Part shown: piece by piece, positions 9,295 to 18,558 of the stretch
Layout of the letters: the number at the start of each line of letters is the position of its first letter
Numbering within the stretch: the first letter of the stretch is position 1
Assembly: GCF_014197015.1 (NCBI RefSeq)
Contig: NZ_JACIET010000001.1
Location: 2,511,392 to 2,575,391 of the forward strand
Direction of reading: 5' to 3'
DNA length: 64,000 nucleotides
Source of the DNA: Niveibacterium umoris
GTDB lineage: Bacteria; Pseudomonadota; Gammaproteobacteria; Burkholderiales; Rhodocyclaceae
Made by a program: the position numbers and the translations under genes
The notes under the pieces: model-generated
The model's input: only the letters and a program-made list of their open reading frames with translations
What the model was told of the DNA's origin: nothing
Databases searched by the model: none

Positions 9295-9924
9295 ATGTCG
9301 AATCAGGAAAACACTTCGCGCCCTGACACGCCCGATGCTTCTGCCGAGAACACCACACAAGGTGTATCGGAATCGCGTCGGCGTCTGCTTGTTCGTGGCG
9401 GCATGGCGGCCGGCCCGGTCATCCTGACCTTGACGAGCGGCCCGGTGCTGGGCGGGCTTAACCCCGGCGAGTGCATCTCGCCGTCTCAAACGCTGTCTGG
9501 TGCGCTGAGCCATCGCGGCACAAAGGTTGGCAAGTGCAACGGACGGTCGCCGGGCTACTGGAAGACGTGCTCAGCCAGCAACTGGCCGATTCCGCAAACC
9601 ACCCCGTTTCACTCGATCTTTGCGGTTGGTACGCTCGAAGGGACCCGGTTTTTCAACGGCGACGGATCGATGATGACGATGATCCAAGTGTTGACCGTAC
9701 TTGGATATGTCGACCCCTACCGCGTCGCTTTTCACTGCATCGGCGCCTACCTGAACATCCTCAAGGGCGGCATGATCGACCCGATAGCGCTCACGGCAGA
9801 GGCTCTGATCGCGATGTGGCGCGAATACGCACTGACCGGCAAGTACACGCCGTACGCCGGCGCCACCCCATGGGATGGACCACAGATCGTCAATTACCTG
9901 ACAAGCAATTACATCGCACCGTAA
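9295..9924 (+). CDS. Exported small protein with SPGYWK motif, cassette's probable client
   Basis: 209 residues, function not recognised. The first ~28 residues are polar, then SRRRLLVRGG followed by a hydrophobic stretch to about residue 57 resembles a Tat-type signal with an alanine/glycine-rich core. The mature part carries four cysteines, a CNGRSPGYWKTC block near residues 79-90 and aromatic-rich segments to the C-terminus. A good AGGATCGAG ribosome site precedes ATG 9295. It is the first gene of a tight four-gene plus-strand unit with PqqD-like, HprK-like kinase and nucleotidyltransferase genes, which suggests it is the protein those enzymes act on; that is inference. No PEP-CTERM tail is visible. 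Confidence 0.7.
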   Translation: MSNQENTSRPDTPDASAENTTQGVSESRRRLLVRGGMAAGPVILTLTSGPVLGGLNPGECISPSQTLSGALSHRGTKVGKCNGRSPGYWKTCSASNWPIPQTTPFHSIFAVGTLEGTRFFNGDGSMMTMIQVLTVLGYVDPYRVAFHCIGAYLNILKGGMIDPIALTAEALIAMWREYALTGKYTPYAGATPWDGPQIVNYLTSNYIAP

Positions 9925-9940
9925 ACACGGCAGACGTGCC

Positions 9941-10189
9941 GTGACCGATGCGCGCTGGATCTGCCGCGAATGGCCGGATGGCTCGGTCTACTATGACCGC
10001 CTGACCGGCACCACCCACGGGCTGTCGGCGCTTGCCGCGGAAGTTCTCGCCTTGCCGCTTGGCTCGCGCTACGATCCGGACAGCGCGAGCGACGCGATTG
10101 CAGCCCGCCTTTCGCTTGCGCTGACGCCCGAGATTACCGCCGCGGTAGGTCAGGCGCTTGACCAACTCAAACGCATTGAACTGATTTGA
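9941..10189 (+). CDS. PqqD-like peptide chaperone (HPr-rel-A system type)
   Basis: 82 residues. The pattern SVYYDRLTGTTHGLSALAAEVL matches PqqD/RRE-type small winged-helix proteins, which hold a precursor peptide for a modifying enzyme. In PQQ and many RiPP systems the partner is a radical-SAM enzyme; none is present here, and instead a HprK-related kinase follows. I recall this combination being catalogued as the HPr-rel-A system (PqqD-family chaperone plus HprK-related kinase A). The start is GTG at 9941. Its stop overlaps the kinase start as TTGA, so translation is coupled. Confidence 0.78.
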   Translation: MTDARWICREWPDGSVYYDRLTGTTHGLSALAAEVLALPLGSRYDPDSASDAIAARLSLALTPEITAAVGQALDQLKRIELI

Positions 10190-11112
10190 CACCCACTCTC
10201 CGCGTTGCCGATCTGAGCGAATCGGATCTGCATTCGCGCTTGTCGCGTGAAGGGCTCTGGCTTAAGAGCGGCCCCTTCTCTTTGCACATTCAAAGCCGCG
10301 AGCGTGCAGTCTCCCACGCGATTGCCTGCCTGTATCGCGACCACGCACTAAGTGCGTCGGATTTTGCGGATTTCCATGTTGAAATCGCGCGCGCCGCTGG
10401 CGTGCGGCGCTGGCTGAAACCACAGATCCAGTTTCACTTGGACGGACGCACACCCTTCAAGCCCCTGCCTCATGCGCAGAGCTTCGCGATGCTCGAATGG
10501 GGCCTGAACTGGTGTATCGCGACCTACTGTCAGCAATTTCTCGTCATCCATGCCGCAGTTGTAGAGCGCAACGGCATGGCGGCGATTCTTCCGGCTCCAC
10601 CTGGGTCCGGAAAGAGCACGCTCACGGCCGCACTGATCCAGCGCGGCTGGAGGTTGTGTTCAGACGAACTGACCCTGATCGATCCGGGGACCGGTAAGGT
10701 TGTCGCTCTGGCGCGGCCGGTGAATCTCAAGAACGATTCGATCGACATCATTCGGGCGTTCGAACCGACTGCGGTCTTTGGGCCGGAATACCCGGACACC
10801 CACAAAGGCCGCGTCGCCCATTTGCGACCACCGCGCCAAAGTGTTGAACGCGCCAGCGAAGCTGCGAAACCTCGCTGGGTGGTCTTTCCGCAATGGGCTG
10901 CAGGTGAGCCTCTGAACCTGACTGCCTTGCAGCGATCTGCCGCCTTCATCCAACTCGCCGAGAATGCCTTCAACTACAACATGCTCGGTGAAACAGGCTT
11001 TCGCACCCTGGCGGACACGATCGACCGCTGCGACTGCCTGGCCCTGCGCTACAGCCGGCTGGACGATGCCATTCGCGCCTTTGACGGCCTTGCGGACGAG
11101 GCGATGGCATGA
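10186..11112 (+). CDS. HprK-related kinase A
   Basis: 308 residues related to the C-terminal part of HPr kinase/phosphorylase. A Walker-A P-loop (PAPPGSGKST) spans about residues 137-146 and an acidic CSDELTLID segment at ~158-166 corresponds to the HprK Asp cluster downstream of the P-loop. Preceded by HAAVVERNG, as in family members. Bona fide HprK phosphorylates HPr on serine; no HPr or PTS gene is nearby, so the substrate is probably a cassette protein. The start is TTG at 10186 overlapping the PqqD-like stop; the 3' end overlaps the nucleotidyltransferase start by four bases (ATGA). Family recognised; function inferred. Confidence 0.82.
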   Translation: MTPTLRVADLSESDLHSRLSREGLWLKSGPFSLHIQSRERAVSHAIACLYRDHALSASDFADFHVEIARAAGVRRWLKPQIQFHLDGRTPFKPLPHAQSFAMLEWGLNWCIATYCQQFLVIHAAVVERNGMAAILPAPPGSGKSTLTAALIQRGWRLCSDELTLIDPGTGKVVALARPVNLKNDSIDIIRAFEPTAVFGPEYPDTHKGRVAHLRPPRQSVERASEAAKPRWVVFPQWAAGEPLNLTALQRSAAFIQLAENAFNYNMLGETGFRTLADTIDRCDCLALRYSRLDDAIRAFDGLADEAMA

Positions 11113-12233
11113 TTCGAGACGCCGTCCTGCCACTGCTGCGTGACCCAACGCTTGCCGCATCCATGCGGCTGTCCGAGTGGGATGTGGTGATCCGACAGGC
11201 GCGCAACGCCAATCTCACTGCCCGCATCGCCGCTGACCTGGAGTTGCGCGGCATTCTCGATCGTGTGCCCCACGCCCCGCGGCAGCATCTGATTGCCGCA
11301 CGTGCGGTGGGTGCGCGCCAGAAGATTGCGACGCTCGCCGAAATCGAGCGCGTGCGCCGGGCACTCAGCGAGTTCGGACTGCGACTCGTTTTGCTCAAGG
11401 GGGCCGCGTATGTCGCTGCCGGGCTGCCGGTGGCGCGCGGCCGGGTGTTTGGCGACATCGACCTGCTCGTCGACCGCAACCGACTGCCCGATGCCGAGTC
11501 TGCACTGATGATGCACGGCTGGATCAGTACGCACCTCGACGAGTACGACCAGCGCTATTACCGGCAGTGGATGCACGAACTGCCGCCGCTGCGGCACATG
11601 AATCGCGGCAGTGCGCTGGACGTTCACCACAACATCCTGCCGCTCACCGCGCGTCATCCGCCGGACGCGAAACTGCTGCTCGACGCAGCGATTCCTGCTG
11701 CGGAATCGCCGGGCACCTGGGTGCTGGCACCGCCCGACATGGTCTTGCACAGCGCCTGCCATCTGTTCCACGAAGGCGAACTCGACAATGGCCTGCGGGA
11801 CCTCGTTGACCTCGATGGCCTGCTTCGCTACTTCGCGTCGCAAGAGGGTTTCTGGAGCACACTCGAAGCGCGCGCAGCAGCGCTGCATCTCGAACGGCCG
11901 ATGCGCTACGCACTGCGCATGTGTTCGCTGATGCTGGAGACGCCAGTCCCCGCCTCGACGCTCGCATTCGGCGGCGGCTGGCCGGCAGACCTTCGCGAGC
12001 GCCTGCTGGAGCAGTTGTACTTGCGCGGCCTCAGGCCGAACGATCCCACCGCGGGTGACGCCTGGACACCACTCGCCCGCCACCTTCTGTACCTACGGGG
12101 CCACTGGCTGCGCATGCCACCTCACTTATTGGTGGCGCACCTCTCCCGCAAAGCGTGGCGTAGTTGGAGCGGTCGCGACGATCGCGACGATGTGCCGGCG
12201 CCGGAGGCGATCAAGCCGGACAAGCAAGTCTGA
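11109..12233 (+). CDS. Nucleotidyltransferase family protein of the cassette
   Basis: 374 residues of the uncharacterised nucleotidyltransferase family (PF14907-like). The LVLLKGAAYVAAGL segment near residue 93 and GDIDLLVD at ~115-122 give the LKG and the D-x-D metal-binding pair (Asp116, Asp118) of the Pol-beta-like catalytic core; a helical C-terminal region follows. It could transfer a nucleotide to a protein or peptide; no substrate is known. Fourth gene of the unit, overlapping the kinase gene by four bases. A perfect bidirectional terminator follows 12 bases after the stop. Confidence 0.8.
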   Translation: MIRDAVLPLLRDPTLAASMRLSEWDVVIRQARNANLTARIAADLELRGILDRVPHAPRQHLIAARAVGARQKIATLAEIERVRRALSEFGLRLVLLKGAAYVAAGLPVARGRVFGDIDLLVDRNRLPDAESALMMHGWISTHLDEYDQRYYRQWMHELPPLRHMNRGSALDVHHNILPLTARHPPDAKLLLDAAIPAAESPGTWVLAPPDMVLHSACHLFHEGELDNGLRDLVDLDGLLRYFASQEGFWSTLEARAAALHLERPMRYALRMCSLMLETPVPASTLAFGGGWPADLRERLLEQLYLRGLRPNDPTAGDAWTPLARHLLYLRGHWLRMPPHLLVAHLSRKAWRSWSGRDDRDDVPAPEAIKPDKQV

Positions 12234-12245
12234 TTGGCTGCAATG

Positions 12246-12275
12246 AAAAACGGCGACCCGCGGGTCGCCGTTTTT
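12246..12275. terminator. Bidirectional terminator between cassette and grxD
   Basis: A perfect 30-base palindrome: five A, a 10-bp GC-rich arm, its complement with no separate loop, then five T. It sits between two convergent genes (stops at 12233 and 12295) and can serve both. Confidence 0.9.
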
Positions 12276-12294
12276 CTTGCCGAGACGGCACCCG

Positions 12295-12621
12295 TCAAGC
12301 CGAAACGATGCCCGCTTCCTGCAGCATCTGTTTCAGTTCGCCAGACTGGTACATCTCTTTCATGATGTCGCAGCCACCAACGAATTCACCCTTGATGTAG
12401 AGCTGCGGAATCGTCGGCCAGTTCGCGTATTCCTTGATCCCGTTGCGAATGTCCGGATCCTCCAGCACATTTACCGACGCGTATTGCGCCACGCCGAGCA
12501 GCTTCAGGATTTGCGCCGCGGTGGCCGAGAACCCGCACTGCGGGAACTGCGGCGTGCCTTTCATGTACAGCACGACCGGATTTTCGGTCACGGTCTGGTG
12601 GATGATGTCTTGGACGCTCAT
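12295..12621 (-). CDS. grxD: Monothiol glutaredoxin Grx4/GrxD
   Basis: 108 residues. The monothiol active site CGFS (Cys about residue 29) and the glutathione-contacting WPTIPQLYIKGEFVGGCDI block are intact. Such class II glutaredoxins bind a bridging [2Fe-2S] cluster with glutathione and pass it to client proteins, often with BolA. Minus strand, 96 bases after prmC in the same direction, so it may belong to the hemA-prfA-prmC transcript or have its own promoter in that gap. Confidence 0.95.
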   Translation of the reverse strand: MSVQDIIHQTVTENPVVLYMKGTPQFPQCGFSATAAQILKLLGVAQYASVNVLEDPDIRNGIKEYANWPTIPQLYIKGEFVGGCDIMKEMYQSGELKQMLQEAGIVSA

Positions 12622-12717
12622 GATGATTCCTTGGGGCTGGAGCCAGAATACCTGACTAAATCAATTGGGTATGAAGTCTAAGAAAAACCGGCATTCTGGT
12701 CAATTCGCCCCGCTCGC

Positions 12718-13542
12718 TCAGGGCAAGCGCCCGAAGCTCACCCGGTCGAGGCCCGCAAGATCCTGTGCAGTAGCGACCTCAACAAAACCCGCGGAAATCA
12801 GGATCGCGCGCGCGGCGTCGCCTTGATCGTATCCATGCTCCAGCAACAGCCAGCCTCCGGCATTCAAAGCGTCGGGGGCGGCGCCGGCAATCGCGCGGAT
12901 GTCGTCAAGCCCCTCCGGCCCCGATGCCAGCGCGCCACGCGGCTCGAAGCGCACATCCCCCGCCAAAAGGTGCGGGTCCTCGCTTGCGACGTAAGGTGGA
13001 TTCGAGACCACCAGGTCGAAGCGTTCCCCCGCCACACCGCTGAACCAGCTTCCCTCCCGCCAGCGCACCTGGCCGCCAAGCTGCTCAGCATTGCTGCGCG
13101 CGACGGCCAGTGCGGCGGGCGAAATATCGACCGCGGTGACCCGCGCCTGCGGCGCCTCGAGGGCCAGCGTAATCGCAATTGCGCCGCTACCGGTGCCTAG
13201 ATCCAGCACGTCGGCCGTCCCGTCGGGGATACGCGCGAGCGCCTGTTCCACCAGCAGCTCCGTCTCAGGCCGCGGAATCAGCACATCCGGCGAAACGGCG
13301 AAGCGCCGGCCGTAGAACTCCCGTTCACCGAGGATGTACGCCACCGGCTCGCCCGCTGCACGCCGCGCGATCCAGGCCGTAAAGCGCGCCGCGGCGTCGG
13401 GGGCGAGCGCACGCTCCGGGAAGCCCACGATCGCCGCCGCACTGGCACCGCTCGCCTCACGCAACAGCAAACGCGCTTCAGATGCCGGAACCTGCCCGCG
13501 AGCCAGCGCGAGCGCGTCGCCAAACGTACGCGGCAGGCTCAT
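12718..13542 (-). CDS. prmC: Peptide chain release factor N5-glutamine methyltransferase
   Basis: 274 residues. Methylates the Gln of the GGQ motif in release factors RF1/RF2 using S-adenosylmethionine. An N-terminal helical recognition domain is followed by [13 protein letters not shown], the SAM-binding [13 protein letters not shown] and the catalytic NPPY tetrapeptide ([15 protein letters not shown]). Its ATG overlaps the prfA stop by four bases (ATGA), so enzyme and substrate are translationally coupled, the usual arrangement. Confidence 0.95.
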   Translation of the reverse strand: MSLPRTFGDALALARGQVPASEARLLLREASGASAAAIVGFPERALAPDAAARFTAWIARRAAGEPVAYILGEREFYGRRFAVSPDVLIPRPETELLVEQALARIPDGTADVLDLGTGSGAIAITLALEAPQARVTAVDISPAALAVARSNAEQLGGQVRWREGSWFSGVAGERFDLVVSNPPYVASEDPHLLAGDVRFEPRGALASGPEGLDDIRAIAGAAPDALNAGGWLLLEHGYDQGDAARAILISAGFVEVATAQDLAGLDRVSFGRLP

Positions 13543-14621
13543 GCCACCTCGGTCAGCGCCGCGAGCAACTCGGCCTGATGCTCGCGGGTCAGCGCATCGA
13601 CCAGTTCATCGAGCTCACCCTCGACGACCATATCCAGCTTGTGCAGCGTCAGGTTGATGCGGTGATCAGTGACGCGCCCCTGCGGATAGTTGTAGGTGCG
13701 GATACGCTCGGAGCGATCGCCGCTGCCGATTAGGCTCTTGCGATGGGCCGCCTGCTTGCTGGCCTGCTCGCGCACCTGCACGTCCTTGATCCGCGCCGCC
13801 AGCACCGACATCGCCTGCGCCTTGTTGCGATGCTGCGAACGGTCGTCCTGGCATTCGACGACGATGCCGGTCGGCAGGTGGGTGATGCGCACCGCCGAGT
13901 CGGTCTTGTTGATGTGCTGTCCGCCCGCACCCGATGCGCGGAAGGTATCGATGCGCAGGTCGGACGGATTGATCTCGACATCGCCCACCTCGTCGGCCTC
14001 CGGCAGCACCGCAACGGTACAGGCCGAGGTGTGGATGCGCCCCTGCGTCTCAGTCACCGGCACCCGCTGCACGCGATGGCCGCCGGACTCAAACTTGAGC
14101 TTCGAGTAGGCGCCATCGCCAATGATGCGGGCAATCGCTTCCTTGTAGCCGCCAAGGTCCGACTCATTCACCGACACCAGTTCGACGCGCCAGCCCTGGC
14201 GTTCGGCGTACCGGGTGTACATGCGCAGCAGCACGCCGGCGAACAGCGCCGCCTCTTCTCCTCCGGTACCGGCACGGACTTCGAGGAACAGGTTGCGCGC
14301 GTCATTCGGATCCTTGGGAAGCAGTGCCAGCTGCAGGGCCTCGTCGAGGCGCGCGATATTCGCCTTGGCCGCTTCGATCTCTTCCTGCGCAAAGGCCTTC
14401 ATGTCGGGATCGGACAGCAAATCCTGCGCCTCGCGCAGATCGCCCTCCGCCCGCAGGTAATCCCGCCACAGCGTCACCACTGGCGTCAGCTCCGCGTGCT
14501 CGCGATTGAGCCGGCGGTAGCGATCCATGTCTTGCGTCACGTCCTCGCTCGCGAGCATCTGGTCGAGCTCTTCGAGGCGGCGAACGAGTTGTTCGAGTTT
14601 GTCCCGGATACTGGATTTCAT
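13539..14621 (-). CDS. prfA: Peptide chain release factor 1
   Basis: 360 residues, typical length. Recognises UAA/UAG stop codons and triggers peptide release on the ribosome. The GGQ catalytic loop ([20 protein letters not shown]) and the PxT codon-recognition tripeptide, here PVT in [23 protein letters not shown], are both present. It starts 33 bases downstream of hemA on the same strand and overlaps prmC. Confidence 0.97.
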   Translation of the reverse strand: MKSSIRDKLEQLVRRLEELDQMLASEDVTQDMDRYRRLNREHAELTPVVTLWRDYLRAEGDLREAQDLLSDPDMKAFAQEEIEAAKANIARLDEALQLALLPKDPNDARNLFLEVRAGTGGEEAALFAGVLLRMYTRYAERQGWRVELVSVNESDLGGYKEAIARIIGDGAYSKLKFESGGHRVQRVPVTETQGRIHTSACTVAVLPEADEVGDVEINPSDLRIDTFRASGAGGQHINKTDSAVRITHLPTGIVVECQDDRSQHRNKAQAMSVLAARIKDVQVREQASKQAAHRKSLIGSGDRSERIRTYNYPQGRVTDHRINLTLHKLDMVVEGELDELVDALTREHQAELLAALTEVA

Positions 14622-14654
14622 GGTGTCTGCGGGCTCGGCGCAAGGCCGGCGCCG

Positions 14655-15905
14655 CTAGGAACGATCGAGATTGAACAGGCGGCGCACAAGGTCGGAGACT
14701 TCCCCGACATGTTCGCCCTCGGCCCGGTTGAGATACTGCGTCGGCGCGTGCATCAGCTTGTTGGTGAGGCCCTGCGACAGCGCCTCGATCACCGCGCGCG
14801 GATCTTCGCCTTTGGCAAGGCGTGCCAATGCGCGCTCCAACTCCGCCTGCCTCAACTCGTCGGCGCGATTGCGCAGCGCGCGTATCGCCGGCACCGCGTC
14901 GCGCGCCTCAACCCAATGCAGGAACTGGGACACCTGATCCGCGATGATCGCTTCGGCGTCGATTACGGCCTGCTGGCGCGATTCGATCCCCGCCTCGACC
15001 ACCTGGGCGAGATCATCGACGGTGTACAGGAACACGTCGTCGAGCTTGGCGATCTCGGCTTCGATGTCGCGCGGCACGGCAAGGTCGACCATCACCATCG
15101 GACGATGGCGTCGCGACTTGAGCGCGCGCTCGACCATGCCCAGTCCGATGATCGGCAAGGGGCTCGCTGTGCAGCTCACCACCACGTCGTAACGACCGAG
15201 CTGTTCTGGCAGCGCGTCCAGCGTGATCGCGTCGCCCGAAAACCGTGCAGCAAGCGCTTCGGCGCGCTCGAGCGTGCGATTGGCGATCGTCAGCTGGCGC
15301 GGCCCACACCCGGCGAAATGCGCCGCGCACAGCTCGACCATCTCGCCCGCGCCAACAAACAGCACGCGCTGCTCGCCGATGCTGGCGAAGATGCGTTCGG
15401 AGAGCCGCACCGCCGCCGCCGCCATCGACACCACATTGGCGCCGATCGCGGTTGTCGAACGAACTTCCTTGGCGACCGAAAAGGTGCGCTGGAACAGCTT
15501 GTGCAGCAGCGTGCCAAGGGTGCCGGCCTCTTCAGCGAGACGCGCGGCCTGCTTCATCTGTCCAAGGATCTGCGGCTCGCCAAGCACCATCGAATCGAGG
15601 CCGGACGCAACGCGGAACATGTGGCGCACAGCCGCATCGCGCGGCAGCATGAACAGGTGCGGGGAAATCTGGGCGAGCTCGACACGATGGTAGTCGGCGA
15701 GCCAGTCTGCGACCACGGCCGGTGATTCGGTCGCGCAGTAAAGCTCGGTGCGATTACAGGTCGACAGGATCGCAGCCTCCCGCACCGGGCGCTGACGCAC
15801 CAGCTGCGACAACGCGTCCGCGAGCCCATCCTGCTGGAAAGCCACACGCTCGCGCAGCGTTACCGGCGCGGAGTGATGGTTCAAGCCAAGGGCGAACAGA
15901 TGCAT
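14655..15905 (-). CDS. hemA: Glutamyl-tRNA reductase
   Basis: 416 residues. Reduces glutamyl-tRNA(Glu) to glutamate-1-semialdehyde with NADPH, the first step of the C5 route to heme. N-terminal [14 protein letters not shown], the catalytic cysteine in [10 protein letters not shown] (about residue 50), the [10 protein letters not shown] block and the Rossmann-type VLFVGAGEM segment are intact. First gene of hemA-prfA-prmC, a conserved order in gamma- and betaproteobacteria. The interval to the tRNA-Phe terminator (15906-16015) should hold the promoter, although no clear hexamers stand out. Confidence 0.96.
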   Translation of the reverse strand: MHLFALGLNHHSAPVTLRERVAFQQDGLADALSQLVRQRPVREAAILSTCNRTELYCATESPAVVADWLADYHRVELAQISPHLFMLPRDAAVRHMFRVASGLDSMVLGEPQILGQMKQAARLAEEAGTLGTLLHKLFQRTFSVAKEVRSTTAIGANVVSMAAAAVRLSERIFASIGEQRVLFVGAGEMVELCAAHFAGCGPRQLTIANRTLERAEALAARFSGDAITLDALPEQLGRYDVVVSCTASPLPIIGLGMVERALKSRRHRPMVMVDLAVPRDIEAEIAKLDDVFLYTVDDLAQVVEAGIESRQQAVIDAEAIIADQVSQFLHWVEARDAVPAIRALRNRADELRQAELERALARLAKGEDPRAVIEALSQGLTNKLMHAPTQYLNRAEGEHVGEVSDLVRRLFNLDRS

Positions 15906-16015
15906 GAGTCAGACCGAATCCGAAACCGCGTTATTACAACATCGGCGCGACGCTGAAAAGCCCGAACTTTCCACAACGCGCCCCAGCCCCGCCAAAGACA
16001 GGCCGTGAACAAATG

Positions 16016-16040
16016 AAAACGGGCCGCACAAGGCGGCCCG
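16016..16040 (-). terminator. Terminator of tRNA-Phe
   Basis: An 8-bp GC stem (16020-16027 with 16033-16040) with a 5-base loop; on the minus strand it ends in four T. It begins nine bases past the tRNA 3' end. Confidence 0.8.
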
Positions 16041-16048
16041 CTGGAATC

Positions 16049-16124
16049 TGGTGGCCAGAGGCGGAATCGAACCACCGACACGCGGATTTTCAATCCGCTG
16101 CTCTACCAACTGAGCTATCTGGCC
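16049..16124 (-). tRNA. tRNA-Phe (GAA)
   Basis: 76 bases on the minus strand including an encoded CCA. GGCCAGA/TCTGGCC acceptor arms pair fully, the D arm reads AGCTCAGTTGGTAGAGC, the anticodon stem GCGGA/TCCGC closes a TTGAAAA loop with GAA at 16091-16089, and the T arm has GGTTCGATTCC. The gene ends the minus transcript driven by the promoter at 16137-16164. Confidence 0.97.
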
Positions 16125-16136
16125 AAAGAGCTAGGC

Positions 16137-16164
16137 ATTATAGCTGCAATTCCAGAAGTGTCAA
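16137..16164 (-). promoter_or_regulatory. Consensus sigma-70 promoter of tRNA-Phe
   Basis: On the minus strand TTGACA (16164-16159), a 16-base spacer and TATAAT (16142-16137) match both hexamers perfectly. A GC-rich discriminator follows, as in stringently controlled stable RNA promoters, and the tRNA 5' end lies 12 bases past the -10. Confidence 0.9.
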
Positions 16165-16218
16165 ACCGCGCGTTTGCCAAAGGGCTAACGACGCGGAATG
16201 ACCGTCCCCGCCATCCCG

Positions 16219-16244
16219 AAAAAAAGCCCCTCAAAGCGAGGGGC
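16219..16244 (-). terminator. Terminator of the symporter operon
   Basis: GCCCCTC/GAGGGGC arms (16226-16232, 16238-16244) with a 5-base loop; on the minus strand it ends in seven T. It lies 27 bases past the symporter stop. Confidence 0.88.
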
Positions 16245-16270
16245 AAGGATGGAGTGACACAAGCTCCGGA

Positions 16271-18175
16271 TCAGTGCGCCGTTGCCTTCGCCGCGAGGAT
16301 TCCGGTGTTCTGGCGCACGTAGAGCTCGTCCCACATGTCTTCGGCACGCTTGTCGCGATACAGCAGCGAACCAAGGATCACCGCGAGGAAGCCGAGCGGG
16401 ATCGAGATCAGGCCCGGGTTCTTGAGCTCGAACAGCGGCTTCTCGAGGCCGACGATGGAAGTCTCTTGCCCTTCGACCTTCTTGAAGTCGTCATTGGCCT
16501 TCTTGACCGCCTTGTCGAGCGCGGCGGTCTGCTTGGCCGCCTTGGCGGTGGATGCCTCGTCGCCGGCAGCGACGAGCTTGGCGATCGCCTCGCGCTTGGC
16601 GGGCTCGGCATCGAGCACCTTCTGGGCGGCAGCACGCACGGCCTTCGGGTAGGTCATGTTGGGCGAGATCATCACCAGGCTGATTGCGGTAACGGTGCCG
16701 ACAATCATGCCGGCCACGATGCCGCCGGTGTTGCAGCGCTTCCAGTAGAGCGTCATCAGCACGCACGGGAAGTTGGCCGACGCCGCCACGGCGAAAGCCA
16801 GCGCGACAAGGTGCGCGACGTTCTGGCCCTTGGCCGCGATACCGATCGTGATTGCGAGCGCGCCGACAAACACCGTCGCAATCCGCGCCGCACGCACCTG
16901 CTCGGCCTGGCTGGCCTGACCGCCCTTGACGACGCCGACGTAGAGGTCATGCGCCACCGCAGAGGCTGCCGCGAGCACCAGCCCCGCCACCACGGCCACG
17001 ATCGTCGCGAACGCAACGGCCGCCACGAAGGCCAGCATGAAGTTGCCGAGGAAAGTGTTGCCACCACCACCGACGAACTGTGCAAGCAGCGGGGCTGCCA
17101 TGTTGCCGCCGGCATCGACCGCCTTGATGCCTTCCGGGCCAACCTTGATCGCGGAGCCCATGCCGAGGAAGATCGTCAGCACATAGAAGCCGCCGATGAT
17201 CGCCATCGCCCAGATCACCGACTTGCGTGCCTCTTTCGCCGTCGGCACGGTGAAGAAGCGCATCAGGATGTGTGGCAGGCCGGCGGTGCCGAAGACCAGC
17301 GCAATACCGAGCGAGATCTGATCGATCGGCGCCTTGAAGTAGAGACCAGGCTCAAGGAAGCGTTGGCCCAGTTCGGCGGGCGACATGTTCTTCGCCGGGT
17401 CGCCGAGCAGCGCAGCAACCTGCGCCTGCACCTTCGGATCCGCCACGACCGCATCAAGGAAGCCCGGCAGGCTGAAGCCGTAAGGCGCCCACACGAAGGC
17501 CACCAGCACCAGCGAAGCGCACACCAGCAGCACCGCCTTGATGATCTGCACGTAGGTGGTCGCGACCATGCCGCCGAACAGCACGTAAGCGAGCATCAGC
17601 ACACCGACGGTGATCACCGAGACTTCGTAGTCGATGCCGATCAGCGTCTTCACCAGCACACCGCCGCCGACCATCTGCGCGGTCAGGTAGAAGGTAGACA
17701 CGGTGATGACCGAGATCGCGCCGACGACGCGCGTCTTCTTCGGATCATTGCGGTAGGCGAGGATGTCAGCGAGCGTGTACTTGCCGATGTTGCGGCACGG
17801 CTCTGCAATCACCAGCAGCACGGTGATGTAGGCCACCAGCCAGCCTACCGAGTACATGAAGCCATCGTAGCCATAAAGGCTGATGAGGCCCGCGATGCCG
17901 AGGAAGGATGCGGCAGACAGATAGTCACCGGCGATCGCCCAACCGTTCTGCAGGCCCGAAACGCCACCGCCGGCGGTGTAGAAATCGGACGCCGAATGCA
18001 CGCGCTTGGAGGCGACGTAGGTCACGAACATCGTCAGCGCGATGATCGCTGCAAAGACGATGAAGGTCAGCCAGCGCCACTCGGGTGCCACGGCGCCCTG
18101 CGCGAGCGCAGGCCCGGCGGCGAGTACGGCAGCCAGGCCAAGTGCGCCAGGAAGAAGTTTGCTGCGCAAATCCAT
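16271..18175 (-). CDS. actP: Sodium:solute symporter, acetate permease ActP-like
   Basis: 634 residues. After a cleavable-looking N-terminal segment (PGALGLAAVLAAGPALA) come about 13 membrane helices of the SSS family; HSASDFYTAGGGVSGLQNGWAIAGDYLSAASFLG is the sodium/substrate region of acetate-type symporters. A Lys/Ala-rich soluble insertion of about 60 residues (around 520-590, including VLDAEPAKREAIAKL) sits before the last helix and is longer than in E. coli ActP. It takes up short-chain monocarboxylates such as acetate by sodium or proton coupling; the substrate is inferred from the family and from the DUF485 partner encoded three bases upstream. Confidence 0.88.
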   Translation of the reverse strand: MDLRSKLLPGALGLAAVLAAGPALAQGAVAPEWRWLTFIVFAAIIALTMFVTYVASKRVHSASDFYTAGGGVSGLQNGWAIAGDYLSAASFLGIAGLISLYGYDGFMYSVGWLVAYITVLLVIAEPCRNIGKYTLADILAYRNDPKKTRVVGAISVITVSTFYLTAQMVGGGVLVKTLIGIDYEVSVITVGVLMLAYVLFGGMVATTYVQIIKAVLLVCASLVLVAFVWAPYGFSLPGFLDAVVADPKVQAQVAALLGDPAKNMSPAELGQRFLEPGLYFKAPIDQISLGIALVFGTAGLPHILMRFFTVPTAKEARKSVIWAMAIIGGFYVLTIFLGMGSAIKVGPEGIKAVDAGGNMAAPLLAQFVGGGGNTFLGNFMLAFVAAVAFATIVAVVAGLVLAAASAVAHDLYVGVVKGGQASQAEQVRAARIATVFVGALAITIGIAAKGQNVAHLVALAFAVAASANFPCVLMTLYWKRCNTGGIVAGMIVGTVTAISLVMISPNMTYPKAVRAAAQKVLDAEPAKREAIAKLVAAGDEASTAKAAKQTAALDKAVKKANDDFKKVEGQETSIVGLEKPLFELKNPGLISIPLGFLAVILGSLLYRDKRAEDMWDELYVRQNTGILAAKATAH

Positions 18176-18178
18176 GGT

Positions 18179-18499
18179 TCAGCCCCCGATCCGTTCTGCT
18201 TCACGCACAAGTTCGGCCGCCATTTCGTCGAACTCGGTGTTGGCCTTCTTCGAGTAGTAGAAGGCAATGCTCCAGGCGACGATGAATTCCGACAGCGCGA
18301 ACAGCAGGCCGACGTTCACCGGCCCGAAGACCTTGATCTTGTAGATATCCTGGAAATACGCCGCCCCGATCGGCAGCAGGAAGTAATACACCACCGAGAA
18401 GATCATCAGCCCCATCAGGAATGATGTCTTCTTGGCGTGCAGTCGCTGGAACCTCGGGTCGGCATCGATCGCCGCCCAATTGATTGCTTTGCTGGCCAT
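18179..18499 (-). CDS. DUF485 membrane protein, YjcH-like
   Basis: 106 residues with two membrane helices (FLMGLMIFSVVYYFLLPIGAAYF and NVGLLFALSEFIVAWSIAFYY) and a charged C-terminal tail, the DUF485/YjcH pattern. Genes of this family precede actP-type symporters and are co-transcribed with them; the protein is thought to be an accessory subunit. Strong GAGGAGGG ribosome site four bases before ATG 18499. The stop is three bases from the symporter start. Four 11-bp-period repeats lie upstream. Confidence 0.88.
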   Translation of the reverse strand: MASKAINWAAIDADPRFQRLHAKKTSFLMGLMIFSVVYYFLLPIGAAYFQDIYKIKVFGPVNVGLLFALSEFIVAWSIAFYYSKKANTEFDEMAAELVREAERIGG

Positions 18500-18558
18500 T
18501 GTCCCTCCTCGTTTTTGTCCGCGCCTTTGACAGCGTGAGGCCGAAGCCTAGCGAGCGA

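Noticed and set aside
13743..15725. A 660-residue plus-strand frame opposite prfA and hemA
   Set aside because: It spans two conserved genes in antisense and has no recognisable domain.
16274..18424. A 716-residue plus-strand frame opposite the ActP-like gene
   Set aside because: Composition is His/Arg/Asp-rich low-complexity, typical of antisense to a membrane protein gene; no ribosome site or domain.
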